A stretch of DNA of 64,000 nucleotides, taken from contig NZ_CP118110.1 in NCBI RefSeq assembly GCF_028747985.1, positions 1 to 64,000 on the forward strand, written 5' to 3'. Positions 8,541-17,550 of this stretch are shown piece after piece. How positions within the stretch are numbered: the stretch's first letter is position 1; each line of letters opens with the position of its first letter. A model generated the notes under the pieces. The model had not been told where the DNA came from. It saw nothing but the letters and a program-made list of their open reading frames with translations, and did not search any database. The stretch comes from Paenibacillus urinalis (GTDB lineage: Bacteria; Bacillota; Bacilli; Paenibacillales; Paenibacillaceae). Made by a program: the position numbers and the translations under genes.

Positions 8541-11399
8541 TTAGAATGGAACCTGCGGACTAAAGTCATCTCGACTTGATAAATCGGCATGATAGAATAC
8601 AACGTCTCCATCCTGTAAAGTAAATCTGTTACCAAAGGAGTCAAACTTAATTCGCTGAGATCCTTCTAATTGCCATTGATTCATTAACGGCGCATTGATG
8701 TATTGCAAATGTGGTTTGTTTAGATCACCGTTACGAATGGTTTCGATATCAAAGTTCACGATGATATAGCCATTCTTAAAGAAAATTGGAGAATTATCAT
8801 CGAGCCCTCCGTGTGTACGTCCATACTCAGCAATATCTGTCCCAACTTCTACCACATAAGGCTCTGCAGGTAAACTGTATTCCCCATACCAATTCTGAAC
8901 AGCTGCATTCGCACGTTGGACATTCACAGAAGCTGGCAAGTTTGTTTTAGGACCTATAAAGGTACGTAGTTGCTCTGGAAGCAGCAGGAGATTATAGCCA
9001 CCAACTGGAGTTTTTTGCTTGGTATCTTTACTTATAAACTGTTCCGTGTACTCCTGCTTCGTCATCGATCCGAGTTGCCCCGTTGTATAGTAATTATCGA
9101 ACTTAAAACTGGCCGTATCGATCATTTCTTCTGTAGGCACATTCCGAAGTCGATCATTCATAATGACATAGCGCTGTACCTTATCTTCTTCTGATCCAAT
9201 CTTCACAAAATTACTCTCATTGGTTTTGTAATAAAGATCTACTGGAAAGCGATACTGACCATCTTTTGATACAAAGTGGAACGTCGGAGTAATTCGTATT
9301 CCATCTTCTTTGCCGAACATATTTCCTTTAGTTTTAAAGTCGAATTTGAAGTGATAACCGGTTTTCACAGCTACATTTTTATAACCCTCTGCAGGATGAC
9401 TACCAGGAAGAATTGGCAAAGTATATTGCTCGGAGTTTCCACGAGGAGCACCATCTATGCCGTTCATTCCAACCCAATATGATAAACCTGTAGGTAGTGT
9501 ACTACCTATTTGCGTACGGAAAACGGACTCCCAATTGTAATCAGCTATATCAGTTACTTGAAAATCGTACAGCCGGCCAATCACTTCGATGGAAACTTCA
9601 TCGACAGCTACGTGGTTCACTAAGTCAAGATTTGCATCATACTGATATGGTAACTCTGGAGGAGCGTTCTCAGCTATGTTCCTGAAATACACCTGATAAT
9701 CACCTTCATCAACCCATACTGGAAGGAAGAACTCTGTATCAAGCTGATTTACAGGAATATCAATCCAGGTATTCTTTGGATAAAATTGTGTTCGGCTACT
9801 GTTATAAACATCGAATGGAAACTGGACTTGTTTGGTTCTGAAATACTTTGCGTAATCACGATTACCGTAACCTGGATAATTCGTATGTTGTCCATTCGTC
9901 GGTATCCGAACTGTAAATGGTCGATCCAATATGAATGCAGCACGATTATAGTTCGGGTTCGTCTTCTGATTATGTTCGCGGTCATCCGTTACCGAGGAGT
10001 AGTTCACAACGGGCGTATGAACGGTTACGGTATTTATCCCGTATATCGGGAAATTCTTATTACTACCACCGTTAATATTACCTTCCATGAGACCATAGTA
10101 AATTGTCCCAGAACTTGTTGTATTTGCTCGGTTAGTCTTACTACTACTGATAATGTTCCCAGGCTTATACAACACGTTTTCATTAATTTGAGGCGGCTCA
10201 GGAATTGTACTCGGCGTTGGTCCGCTTTCATCAACACGGCTGCCACTCATGATAGTAGCTCCGTTAAATACAAGCGAGTCATTCGTCACTTCTACCTTCT
10301 TAACACCTTCTTCAGCAACGCTCTGCAAGTTTTCACTTGGTGGTGATGGTGGACTCGAATAAGAGCTTCCACCGAAAGATCCTGGCGGTGCAATAATTGG
10401 ATTTGGCGGTGATGGCGGATAGAAGGCGCCCGTTTGATCCACTGTAAATTCTGGTGGCTTATACCCCTGTGGGGTGATGCTTATCTGATCACCTGGTAAT
10501 GCGTAATTTTTGAGCTGCCCTTCATCAATTTTGTATACTTCTAAGTTATCAATCACCCAATATGAATAAGGCCGTTCAACTGTATACTGTTGCACTACCG
10601 TTTCAGGAGTCTGTTGAGGATCCGGAATTGTTGTTGGTTCTCCATTCGGTCCAGGTGGACCTGGTTGACCAGGATCCCAGTGCAATGTCCAAGTCTTTTC
10701 TACATTAACTGTAAAAGTACATACCCCAGACATCTGGACGAAAGAATGTTGAGCAAGGTAGTTTCGAGCCAGGATATTTCCATATAAGCTCTCTGATGTT
10801 GGAATACCTTGTAACACGTCAAATTGTTCACTGCCTCGTTGATCAGCCAAGATTTTAGCTGTTACGACTGGATCCATGTATCGTCCATCAATAGTAGTTC
10901 CAGGAGTTGGTGCTGTACAACTAGCTTCAGGAATTTCCGGATCAGGCGGCGGTGGATTCCCCTCTTTCTTATAGTAAAAGTTCACATAGTAAATAGGGAA
11001 GGTAGCATCATACTTAAAGCCACTCGGATCTCCGGGCGTAATTTCTCCACCGCTTGGAGGTGCAACCGTACTTTTTTTATGGCCAACGTATGTATATTCC
11101 TCGGTGCCTGGTGTGTGGGTGAATCTATAGTCTACGTTTTTCTCAAGCTTCTCTTCCCGATCCTGAAATCCATCTATGTTATTTAGTCTTTGCCCCGTCG
11201 TCGTCCAGTGTTGGACGATGGCTTTTCCTTCTTCTGGTTCAAGTTCAATCGTGAACAGTGTAGGAAAGAAATAACGCCAACCTTCTACATTCTCTCCGAA
11301 AACTTGGCCGTTTTCAGTTTCTTCTTCAAGCCTCCTATCGACCTGCTTTACAGCTTCCAAAGTCCCATTCAACACGAAAACTTCCTTCCTGCCCGACAT
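8541..11399 (-). CDS. large beta-rich protein, probably the body of a frame-broken secreted protein
   Basis: 952 residues, no signal peptide at the available start, yet composition typical of an exported protein: Pro/Gly-rich linkers (about residues 320-360, collagen-like GPPGPNG stretch near 245), many beta-strand segments, few Cys. Its first codons overlap the 3' end of a signal-peptide-bearing 176-residue frame by 65 bases, and together the two would make one secreted protein of about 1100 residues. No catalytic motif recognised. The ATG at 11399 has only a weak purine stretch ahead. It could be an intact second gene, but a frameshift in a single ancestral gene is the more economical reading. 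Lies downstream of a stalk-domain gene. Confidence 0.6.
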   Translation of the reverse strand: MSGRKEVFVLNGTLEAVKQVDRRLEEETENGQVFGENVEGWRYFFPTLFTIELEPEEGKAIVQHWTTTGQRLNNIDGFQDREEKLEKNVDYRFTHTPGTEEYTYVGHKKSTVAPPSGGEITPGDPSGFKYDATFPIYYVNFYYKKEGNPPPPDPEIPEASCTAPTPGTTIDGRYMDPVVTAKILADQRGSEQFDVLQGIPTSESLYGNILARNYLAQHSFVQMSGVCTFTVNVEKTWTLHWDPGQPGPPGPNGEPTTIPDPQQTPETVVQQYTVERPYSYWVIDNLEVYKIDEGQLKNYALPGDQISITPQGYKPPEFTVDQTGAFYPPSPPNPIIAPPGSFGGSSYSSPPSPPSENLQSVAEEGVKKVEVTNDSLVFNGATIMSGSRVDESGPTPSTIPEPPQINENVLYKPGNIISSSKTNRANTTSSGTIYYGLMEGNINGGSNKNFPIYGINTVTVHTPVVNYSSVTDDREHNQKTNPNYNRAAFILDRPFTVRIPTNGQHTNYPGYGNRDYAKYFRTKQVQFPFDVYNSSRTQFYPKNTWIDIPVNQLDTEFFLPVWVDEGDYQVYFRNIAENAPPELPYQYDANLDLVNHVAVDEVSIEVIGRLYDFQVTDIADYNWESVFRTQIGSTLPTGLSYWVGMNGIDGAPRGNSEQYTLPILPGSHPAEGYKNVAVKTGYHFKFDFKTKGNMFGKEDGIRITPTFHFVSKDGQYRFPVDLYYKTNESNFVKIGSEEDKVQRYVIMNDRLRNVPTEEMIDTASFKFDNYYTTGQLGSMTKQEYTEQFISKDTKQKTPVGGYNLLLLPEQLRTFIGPKTNLPASVNVQRANAAVQNWYGEYSLPAEPYVVEVGTDIAEYGRTHGGLDDNSPIFFKNGYIIVNFDIETIRNGDLNKPHLQYINAPLMNQWQLEGSQRIKFDSFGNRFTLQDGDVVFYHADLSSRDDFSPQVPF

Positions 11400-11865
11400 T
11401 TGTTCCTTTGCCTACAACAGGCGTGTTTCTATAATTATTGTAATTCCTTGTTGAAGTGGCATCTTGATAGTATTGTTTGCGATTTACAGCCAATTCTCCC
11501 GTTCTCGAAGTTTCAAATGTCTCATCTGCAAGCTCCCAGTTAAAATCAAAAGGTTTAATTCTAATGTCTTTAATCTTACGGCTCGAACCAAACGTAAATT
11601 CATATGTTCCACCATCTACAACTGCGACTGTATCTCCTGGTTTATGGCCGCCGCCAGTCCATTGCCCCGAATTGTTTTTCCAAACCTCGTAATATACCAT
11701 CCCTACGAAGTAGTATAGATTCGGATTGTCCTCGTCCTGAAGAAGGCGATTTGAGCTAATTGGAAAAACTGCTGCCTCGGCCTTCCCTGGATGAAGTGTA
11801 AACACGACGAGAATAGAAGATAGAATAAGTACCGCACTGAGTAAGGAGCTCATCATCTTTTTCAT
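11335..11865 (-). CDS. secreted N-terminal fragment upstream of the 952-residue frame
   Basis: 176 residues with a clear signal peptide (about 1-31, ending GKAEA-A) and a beta-rich domain containing YYFVGMVYYEVWKN and a Gly/Thr-rich tail. The frame ends shortly after entering the overlap with the 952-residue frame. The downstream frame is +1 relative to it and continues without a gap, so this looks like the export signal and first domain of the same protein. Between the two frames a single-base change anywhere in 11335-11399 would restore continuity. If both are genuine separate genes, the second would be cytoplasmic, which does not fit its composition. Confidence 0.55.
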   Translation of the reverse strand: MKKMMSSLLSAVLILSSILVVFTLHPGKAEAAVFPISSNRLLQDEDNPNLYYFVGMVYYEVWKNNSGQWTGGGHKPGDTVAVVDGGTYEFTFGSSRKIKDIRIKPFDFNWELADETFETSRTGELAVNRKQYYQDATSTRNYNNYRNTPVVGKGTNVGQEGSFRVEWDFGSCKAGR

Positions 11866-11882
11866 TCGGCTCGTTGTGCTCC

Positions 11883-12830
11883 TTACTTGAATGGATTAAC
11901 AATGACAACTGCATAATTCTCTAAGTCGCCATCTTCCAGCAAAATATAATCCGCCTGATTAATTTTGAAGTTTCTCCAACCCTCATAGCTTTCAATGTAT
12001 TTTCCAGTTTGGAACTTATCTGACCGACTTACCACAGGATAATGATTCATGGCCGTTTTATCACCGTTATTAATAAAAGCCGCATCTAAAACTTGACGAC
12101 CTTTCGCATAATCGTTCTTAACAAGGAATGAAACTGGATTTCCTCTTTGACTGCTTCTAATCTGAACCAAATCATCTCCTGTTACTTGGTTCTTAACAAT
12201 ATTTAAACTGTAGACTACTTGACTATTTCCCAACTGAATTGGAAGGTCACTTTCCTTAATGATCTTTACTCCTGAATATGCTTTATCATTCAAGTTTGTA
12301 AATGCACTCTTTGTTTTCGTATACGCCTTGAACTCGCTCAATTTCGTAAGCTTGAATTCCTTATCGTCTGTGCTTCGGAAATCTTTCTCCCCGATCCAGA
12401 CCCAGCGGCTGATTTTGTCCCATTCTACTTTTTGACCGAGTCCTTCACTTACGAGACGAATCGGAACAAACGTCCGGTTCTGCTTCAGGATGATTTTTGT
12501 ACCATAGTCCTTTTTCTTTCCGTTGACTAAAGCTGTCGTTCGGCCAACTGTCATCTTCACCGTGTGATCCTTACTTGTAATACCTACAGTTTGAACCTTT
12601 CCTGTTTTGGAATAGCTAACTTTAGCTCCGAGTGATTCCGAAACGAAACGGATCGGCACCATCACGCTGCCTTGAGCATCTTGAAATGGTTTTGCATCTG
12701 GAAAACTCATTTTGTTGGTGTTAAGAAGAACTTCTACTTGTTGAGAACTAGCTAAAGCGGACCCGGAAGTGAATCCTAACATTCCAAACGCTAGCACACC
12801 CGTCATGATAGTTAAAACTGTCTTTTTCAT
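11883..12830 (-). CDS. secreted stalk-domain (copper amine oxidase N-terminal) protein
   Basis: A 315-residue exported protein: signal peptide (1-27, ALA-S), then the tandem-repeat stalk domain (about 32-155) with the signature MVPIRFVSESLGAKV and its second copy FVPIRLVSEGLGQKVEW, ending WVWIGE. The C-terminal 150 residues are an unassigned beta-rich region. This domain is very common in Paenibacillus and Brevibacillus secreted proteins, where it serves as a cell-surface spacer or binding module; no amine oxidase activity is implied. AAGGAG lies nine bases ahead of the ATG. It heads the secreted-protein cluster that continues to 8.5 kb. Confidence 0.82.
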   Translation of the reverse strand: MKKTVLTIMTGVLAFGMLGFTSGSALASSQQVEVLLNTNKMSFPDAKPFQDAQGSVMVPIRFVSESLGAKVSYSKTGKVQTVGITSKDHTVKMTVGRTTALVNGKKKDYGTKIILKQNRTFVPIRLVSEGLGQKVEWDKISRWVWIGEKDFRSTDDKEFKLTKLSEFKAYTKTKSAFTNLNDKAYSGVKIIKESDLPIQLGNSQVVYSLNIVKNQVTGDDLVQIRSSQRGNPVSFLVKNDYAKGRQVLDAAFINNGDKTAMNHYPVVSRSDKFQTGKYIESYEGWRNFKINQADYILLEDGDLENYAVVIVNPFK

Positions 12831-12997
12831 ATCTTTTACTCCTTATCTAAATTATTTAATTTCTTGTCCTTAATGAGCCTATAAAGGGTATGAGGAAACA
12901 ATTGTTAGCGATGAGCTATCAATGGAGACAAAGATATAATAAATTTCAAATGCTCACTTCCCTTCAAGAAATGTCTTCATTATTATTGTATTAAATA

Positions 12998-13013
12998 TTG
13001 TGTTATAACACAA
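12998..13013. promoter_or_regulatory. 16-bp perfect palindrome
   Basis: TTGTGTTATAACACAA is a perfect 16-bp palindrome in the gap between the stop of the Tad-like operon (13035) and the stalk-protein gene (12830), with an extra CACAATA half-repeat beside it. It fits a dimeric repressor operator for the secreted-protein genes better than a terminator, since it is AT-rich with no T-tract. Confidence 0.4.
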
Positions 13014-13034
13014 CACAATACAGACTTTTTATTA

Positions 13035-14027
13035 TTATTTATTGTTTTGATTTGTACACACCTTCGGGAAATATCCTTTCATTGCAGCTTCTTTTTCACT
13101 CGAAAACGCTTGTTCTATTCGATATCGAAAGCTACAAGATTCTCTGTAGTAATATTTCAATCCGGTTGAAGGATCCACTGCTGCATAAATTACCGGCGCT
13201 TTAACCAACCTCCCTCCTCCAAACGCATAATTGTTGTAAAATTGATCACCTATTGGAATCCCCTGGATAAAGGCCATAATTCCGATATCATCCACGGTAT
13301 TGACCCAATCCTCTTGGGATATTGTAGGAAGTGTAAAAGTGTAGCTGATACCACTACGGGTCATAACTTCATTGTGTTTATTGATGAAATAAGCTAGGTC
13401 TTTTTGAACATTGCTGACAATCCAACTTTTTCTTGCTTCTTCAAACTGAACCGTACTGTTCAGGATCTGAATATCTGTTTTGTTTTGTAATTCCCATTGG
13501 TACCCCTCTATCCATTTTCGGTCAGAAGCGTCAAATGCATAAACGTAACTATCCAGAGTAAAATTCAAACTGTTGCCCTGTGAATCTGTGTAAGCATATG
13601 GTTTTTTAGGACGCCACATATGTTTCATTTCAGTTGTTCCATCAGCATTTTTGTACTCGCTAAGGGTATACAACCAGTACCCATCATAATCTAGCACGAC
13701 TACAGCTGGTATGTAGGAAGCAAGGGTACTTTGTCCAACTGGATCATTCTGTACTTCAAAATTCAAATATAGTGTTTTAAAAAAAGTATCGATTGCCTGT
13801 TCTTTGTTTGCTTTAAAGTATTTTGAAGACTGATAACCAGCTTCGTATTCTTGCATTTCATTGATGTTTAGCATAAATCCAGCATCTTGCGCTGCTGTCT
13901 TAAGAGCTGCATCATATTTGTCTTCTAGCTGCGCTACGAGCATAAGGTCATTTGTACGCAGATCCAAAACATAGTAGAAAGGGAAAAAGAAAAGGACAAA
14001 GACGATGGCCAGGTTAGTAATCCTCAT
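13035..14027 (-). CDS. membrane-anchored TadE/F-like protein
   Basis: 330 residues from the chosen ATG at 14027. An upstream in-frame ATG exists at 14045, but GGAGGG lies ten bases ahead of 14027 and inside the longer frame, so the shorter start is preferred. One N-terminal hydrophobic helix (about 4-20) followed by a long extracellular domain, the topology of TadE/TadF-type pseudopilins. No G-xxxx-E prepilin cleavage site is visible. It overlaps the preceding 184-residue gene by 14 bases and ends the Tad-like operon. The product is unlike any family I can name; a minor pilus or tip component is inference from position. Confidence 0.6.
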   Translation of the reverse strand: MRITNLAIVFVLFFFPFYYVLDLRTNDLMLVAQLEDKYDAALKTAAQDAGFMLNINEMQEYEAGYQSSKYFKANKEQAIDTFFKTLYLNFEVQNDPVGQSTLASYIPAVVVLDYDGYWLYTLSEYKNADGTTEMKHMWRPKKPYAYTDSQGNSLNFTLDSYVYAFDASDRKWIEGYQWELQNKTDIQILNSTVQFEEARKSWIVSNVQKDLAYFINKHNEVMTRSGISYTFTLPTISQEDWVNTVDDIGIMAFIQGIPIGDQFYNNYAFGGGRLVKAPVIYAAVDPSTGLKYYYRESCSFRYRIEQAFSSEKEAAMKGYFPKVCTNQNNK

Positions 14028-14568
14028 TGAGTACCATCCCTCCATAATTCATATAGATCTTTGGCACATCCCCGCTGTTACCTACCAATATAAAATCTTG
14101 CATTATAGTTGACATCGTTCGATTTTTATTTTTGACAGAAACGGTAATAAAATCATTTAGTGCGAGCTTATATTTTCTTGAATCGTTGTCTGCAGGAATA
14201 TTAGTTTCTGGAAAAAGAACCTTCATGATTTCTTCGGTATAATGACCTTCATAATATGTATCAAAAGAGTTTTGGAATGTTGCTGGATTTGCTGGGTCTG
14301 AATAGACAGGATTATACTTTTTGTGCATGTGCTCTAACGTTACGTCGTACACATTCCCTGTCTCCCCAAGTTTCTTATTAAACTGCAGATACATCTCAGG
14401 TGAGATATATCCTTTCGTTCTTACTGCGTCTACAAATTCGGTAACTGTCTGATGGACTACAGTTTGAATCTGGTTATCATGACGTACCGTGGACTGATAC
14501 AATGGATACAACATCATTAATATCAGAGCAATAAATCCAGCTACAAGTTTAGAAAATATGTCCATCAA
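14014..14568 (-). CDS. membrane-anchored TadE/F-like small protein
   Basis: 184 residues with one N-terminal transmembrane helix (about 6-24) and an extracellular hydrophilic domain beginning near a VHQTVTEFVDAVRTKGYIS segment, which resembles the start of TadE-like proteins that carry a single membrane helix. No prepilin peptidase site is evident. It sits in a run of four similarly built proteins downstream of the Tad-like platform gene, the position minor pilins usually take. Function assigned by context only. Confidence 0.55.
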   Translation of the reverse strand: MMDIFSKLVAGFIALILMMLYPLYQSTVRHDNQIQTVVHQTVTEFVDAVRTKGYISPEMYLQFNKKLGETGNVYDVTLEHMHKKYNPVYSDPANPATFQNSFDTYYEGHYTEEIMKVLFPETNIPADNDSRKYKLALNDFITVSVKNKNRTMSTIMQDFILVGNSGDVPKIYMNYGGMVLNEDY

Positions 14569-14576
14569 TTCATCCC

Positions 14577-14957
14577 CTAGTTAAAAATGATCTTTGTTAA
14601 TTCGCCTTTAGTATTTCTCTCATACACAACGCTATATGATTTATTGGGATCGATGTGAGAAACATCGGTATTATCAATAGTCAAATTTTTAGTAAAAAGT
14701 ATGTCTTCAACTTCAATGTCTGCGTTGATTTCTTGAATTCGAAAGATACTGTAAATGACTTGTGCTCCAGAATATAATTCCTCGCCAACCTCTTGAATTG
14801 TACTGAATACGCGATGATCTTCATTGGCTCGGACCTGAGGCAAATTGTTTGTACTTTGTTCTTGCGAAACTAGTCCCCAGAGTGCAAAAGATGCTGCAGA
14901 TATAAAGATTAATATTGCAGTTGCTAAAGAAATGGAAGTTTCGGTATTCTCATTCAT
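14577..14957 (-). CDS. small single-helix pseudopilin-like protein
   Basis: 126 residues from ATG at 14957. A longer frame opens at 14999, but GGGAG lies nine bases ahead of 14957, which also places the helix (about residues 8-26) at the very N-terminus. The remainder is a small extracellular domain. Sits nine bases from the next gene in the same operon. Topology matches the pseudopilins of Tad and related systems; no sequence family recognised. Confidence 0.5.
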   Translation of the reverse strand: MNENTETSISLATAILIFISAASFALWGLVSQEQSTNNLPQVRANEDHRVFSTIQEVGEELYSGAQVIYSIFRIQEINADIEVEDILFTKNLTIDNTDVSHIDPNKSYSVVYERNTKGELTKIIFN

Positions 14958-15030
14958 GAACAAGATCTCCCTTAATTTTATGGGAGGGATTCCCTTCAAG
15001 AGCCTAGGAATCCCATGTAATATCTTTTAA

Positions 15031-15489
15031 TCATCCTTGAGTAAAAATGATTCCGCGTACGACATTGTTCTTATCGTAAACAACTTTAGAGTAGAACTTT
15101 CCGGATGGGTTGATATAGTTGCTGCTTGTTTGATCTTGTGCAGTGGTAATACTAATATTTTTTGTATCTCCTACGATTTCACCAGCAGCATTAAATGCAT
15201 TTCCGTAAGTCATACTTCCACCTTTACCTGTAACTACTGTTAATCCAAATTGATCTTGGTTCATATACTGACGCACAGCATTCAATACTTGGCTACCAGT
15301 CATGGACGAATTATCGTAGTTGTTGTACTCCGATTGTGATAATGTTTGTTGAATTCCTGTCATTTTTTCTTGGCCAGTTTTCGCTCCTGCTTGGAAGACA
15401 CCGAAAAGTAAAACTACCAATGTAATTAGTGCGATTGTCAGCATTATACCTCCGGATAATCGCAATCCGGTATTTGTTGATTCTTCCAT
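15031..15489 (-). CDS. pilin-like protein, candidate major subunit
   Basis: 152 residues: a short polar N-terminus, one hydrophobic helix (about 12-34: GGIMLTIALITLVVLLFGVF) and a Gln/Asn/Ser/Gly-rich extracellular domain. It is the first gene after the TadB/C-like platform gene and is compact and polar in the way of a fibre subunit, so it is the best candidate for the major pilin. There is no recognisable type IV prepilin leader (G followed by an aromatic and Glu at +5), and no prepilin peptidase gene is present in the window. Confidence 0.5.
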   Translation of the reverse strand: MEESTNTGLRLSGGIMLTIALITLVVLLFGVFQAGAKTGQEKMTGIQQTLSQSEYNNYDNSSMTGSQVLNAVRQYMNQDQFGLTVVTGKGGSMTYGNAFNAAGEIVGDTKNISITTAQDQTSSNYINPSGKFYSKVVYDKNNVVRGIIFTQG

Positions 15490-15507
15490 TTTCTCTCTTC
15501 CCTTCGG

Positions 15508-17550
15508 CTAAATATTCATTATTTGTTGCATCGTCTGATCCATTTGTCCAATGGATACATAAATCATAGGAAACAATAGGTATAAAAAGATCAGCAGATA
15601 TGCAGGTGCCCAACCACAAATTCTTCCCCACACAACTTTTTTACTAATGAGTCGATTCATGCGATCAATCTTTTGTTCCCTATGAAACTCTTGCTCCATT
15701 TCCAAATCATCAAAAGCCTCAATAAGTGGTATCTTTTCAAGTGCCAGCTGCAGTCGATTAACGATTCTCACAAATGAGATAAACGGTGCATCATCTTTAA
15801 GTTCTTCAAGTGCCCTTTCTGGACCACTGTCAAAGTTAGCGATGCACTTCCGTAGTGTGGGCTTAAATATTATGCTATATCTCTCCATCCATTCGAGGAT
15901 TGACTGCACATTCATTCGTTCAAATTGACTAAGAATAGAAATCACCACATGGAATTGATCTACTTCATTTTGAATTTCCATGATTCTCATCTTTCTCTGG
16001 AATTGAGTCAACCATAGTGGAATGAAGAATCCGATACAGGCACCACCGATAGCAATGAGCAGCTCCCACCACCTAAAGTACTGATTGTTGAGAACTTCTA
16101 TTTTCTCAATGATCCTGGTCACGGTATTATTTAAAGCAGCGCTTTCTGATGGAGCATCTGGCATTAATATTACCCTTTCTAAAACTGCTTCCCTGGTAAG
16201 AGTATCAGCCCCTTTCAAGTCACGAATTAGTGCATTATCAAAGTCTGTAAGTTCTTTTCCTCTTAATTTTTCTTCATCCGTCATGTAGCCCATCAAGTGT
16301 GATGCCTCTGTTGTTAGATTGGTATAAATTTGATGACTTGTATTCCAATGAAGAAAAAAGGAAAGCACGATGACCCCGATAAAGCAGGTCAAACTCACAA
16401 CTATTCGTTGTATATAGAACCACTCAATCGTAAGTGGTGAGTTTGATTCTTTTAATAAAAGCGTTACTTCATAATGTTTTCTTGTTCTTTTAGAAGGTAC
16501 AACACGGTCAATAATCCAACTTACACCAGGCCATTCATATACATGCTTCTCCCAATTTCGTCTAGATGTGGTCGTCATGTATCTTGATTCCTCAATCTCA
16601 CTAATCTTGCGGACAAGCAAATAGAAAATAATGCACGCTGAATAAATGATTATCCGCAAAATATAGCCAATATTTCCGGAGTAAAATTGATTCATAATCG
16701 GGAAGTAAGTTGTTGCCCAGGTTTCAATCGGAAAAGTGAGGAGAATCGGTAATAATGCGAACAAAGACAAGTTACTAAGCTTATAACTTAGACGTCTTCT
16801 TCTTAGGACATCATCCCTGATCTCTCGAACCAGCTTGCTTAGAGCATTAAGAAACATAGATCCCTTAGAAACCAAACGGTCACCGTACTCCATTACTAAA
16901 AATGAGACACCAGCGAACATTTTTAAGTACCTATTAGGAACTACTGTATAGAAAGCTTCAAGGTCTTTCTTAGGATCTTTTGCAGTGAGTATCTCATGAA
17001 TACGCTCCGCCTGAAGTTTCATATCATGAGGGGAACGTTGTGCCCCTTGGTAAATCGCTTCATCAACCAATTTCAATTCTTGATAGTCATGACGAACTTC
17101 TTCAAGATAATTTACTAACTGTACAAGGAGCCGATCTTCAACACGCTTGACAAAAACATTAATGAGTAAAGTATTAAGAACGATAACACCCATGATTGAA
17201 AAGAGGACCATTACAAGGTTTTTACTGAAGATAGCCATAAGCGCAATTACAAGAAAGGAAATGGCAAGAACCTTCAGTGTAATCCGCATTGTCTCTCTTC
17301 TCAGTGTAAGCTCGTCATAAGGATTAATGGTTGCGAGACGAAACCGAACCTGTCTGATGAGTTTACCTAGAACAGGTAATTTCGATAACTCAACGTAAGA
17401 CTTCTGATAGAACACGAGAAGTCTCTTATTGCTCTCCTTCTTAGACCCAAATGTCGATGTCTTATTTTTTCGAACTGAGACATAGTGGTAAACGCTTGAT
17501 AAGACTAAAGCTATCAAACAAATAATCAACAATATTTGGATGTTAATCAT
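15508..17550 (-). CDS. TadB/TadC-like inner-membrane platform protein (apparent fusion)
   Basis: 680 residues, about twice the length of TadB or TadC. There are membrane helices near 5-22, 95-130, 255-310, 380-402, 490-510 and 650-670. The cytoplasmic segments (about 140-240 and 515-640) each resemble a T2SSF-type domain: helical, charged, with conserved stretches such as MFAGVSFLVMEYGDR and a mirrored FVRIVNRLQLALEKIPLIEAFDDLE. This suggests that TadB- and TadC-type halves have fused in one chain. It would form the membrane platform turned by the CpaF-like ATPase encoded immediately upstream, whose gene overlaps this start by eight bases. Confidence 0.65.
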   Translation of the reverse strand: MINIQILLIICLIALVLSSVYHYVSVRKNKTSTFGSKKESNKRLLVFYQKSYVELSKLPVLGKLIRQVRFRLATINPYDELTLRRETMRITLKVLAISFLVIALMAIFSKNLVMVLFSIMGVIVLNTLLINVFVKRVEDRLLVQLVNYLEEVRHDYQELKLVDEAIYQGAQRSPHDMKLQAERIHEILTAKDPKKDLEAFYTVVPNRYLKMFAGVSFLVMEYGDRLVSKGSMFLNALSKLVREIRDDVLRRRRLSYKLSNLSLFALLPILLTFPIETWATTYFPIMNQFYSGNIGYILRIIIYSACIIFYLLVRKISEIEESRYMTTTSRRNWEKHVYEWPGVSWIIDRVVPSKRTRKHYEVTLLLKESNSPLTIEWFYIQRIVVSLTCFIGVIVLSFFLHWNTSHQIYTNLTTEASHLMGYMTDEEKLRGKELTDFDNALIRDLKGADTLTREAVLERVILMPDAPSESAALNNTVTRIIEKIEVLNNQYFRWWELLIAIGGACIGFFIPLWLTQFQRKMRIMEIQNEVDQFHVVISILSQFERMNVQSILEWMERYSIIFKPTLRKCIANFDSGPERALEELKDDAPFISFVRIVNRLQLALEKIPLIEAFDDLEMEQEFHREQKIDRMNRLISKKVVWGRICGWAPAYLLIFLYLLFPMIYVSIGQMDQTMQQIMNI

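Noticed and set aside
9786..10346. 186-residue plus-strand ORF inside the 952-residue gene
   Set aside because: Lies wholly within a long coding frame on the other strand, has no ribosome site, and its sequence is Arg/Ile/Cys-rich as expected for an antisense shadow.
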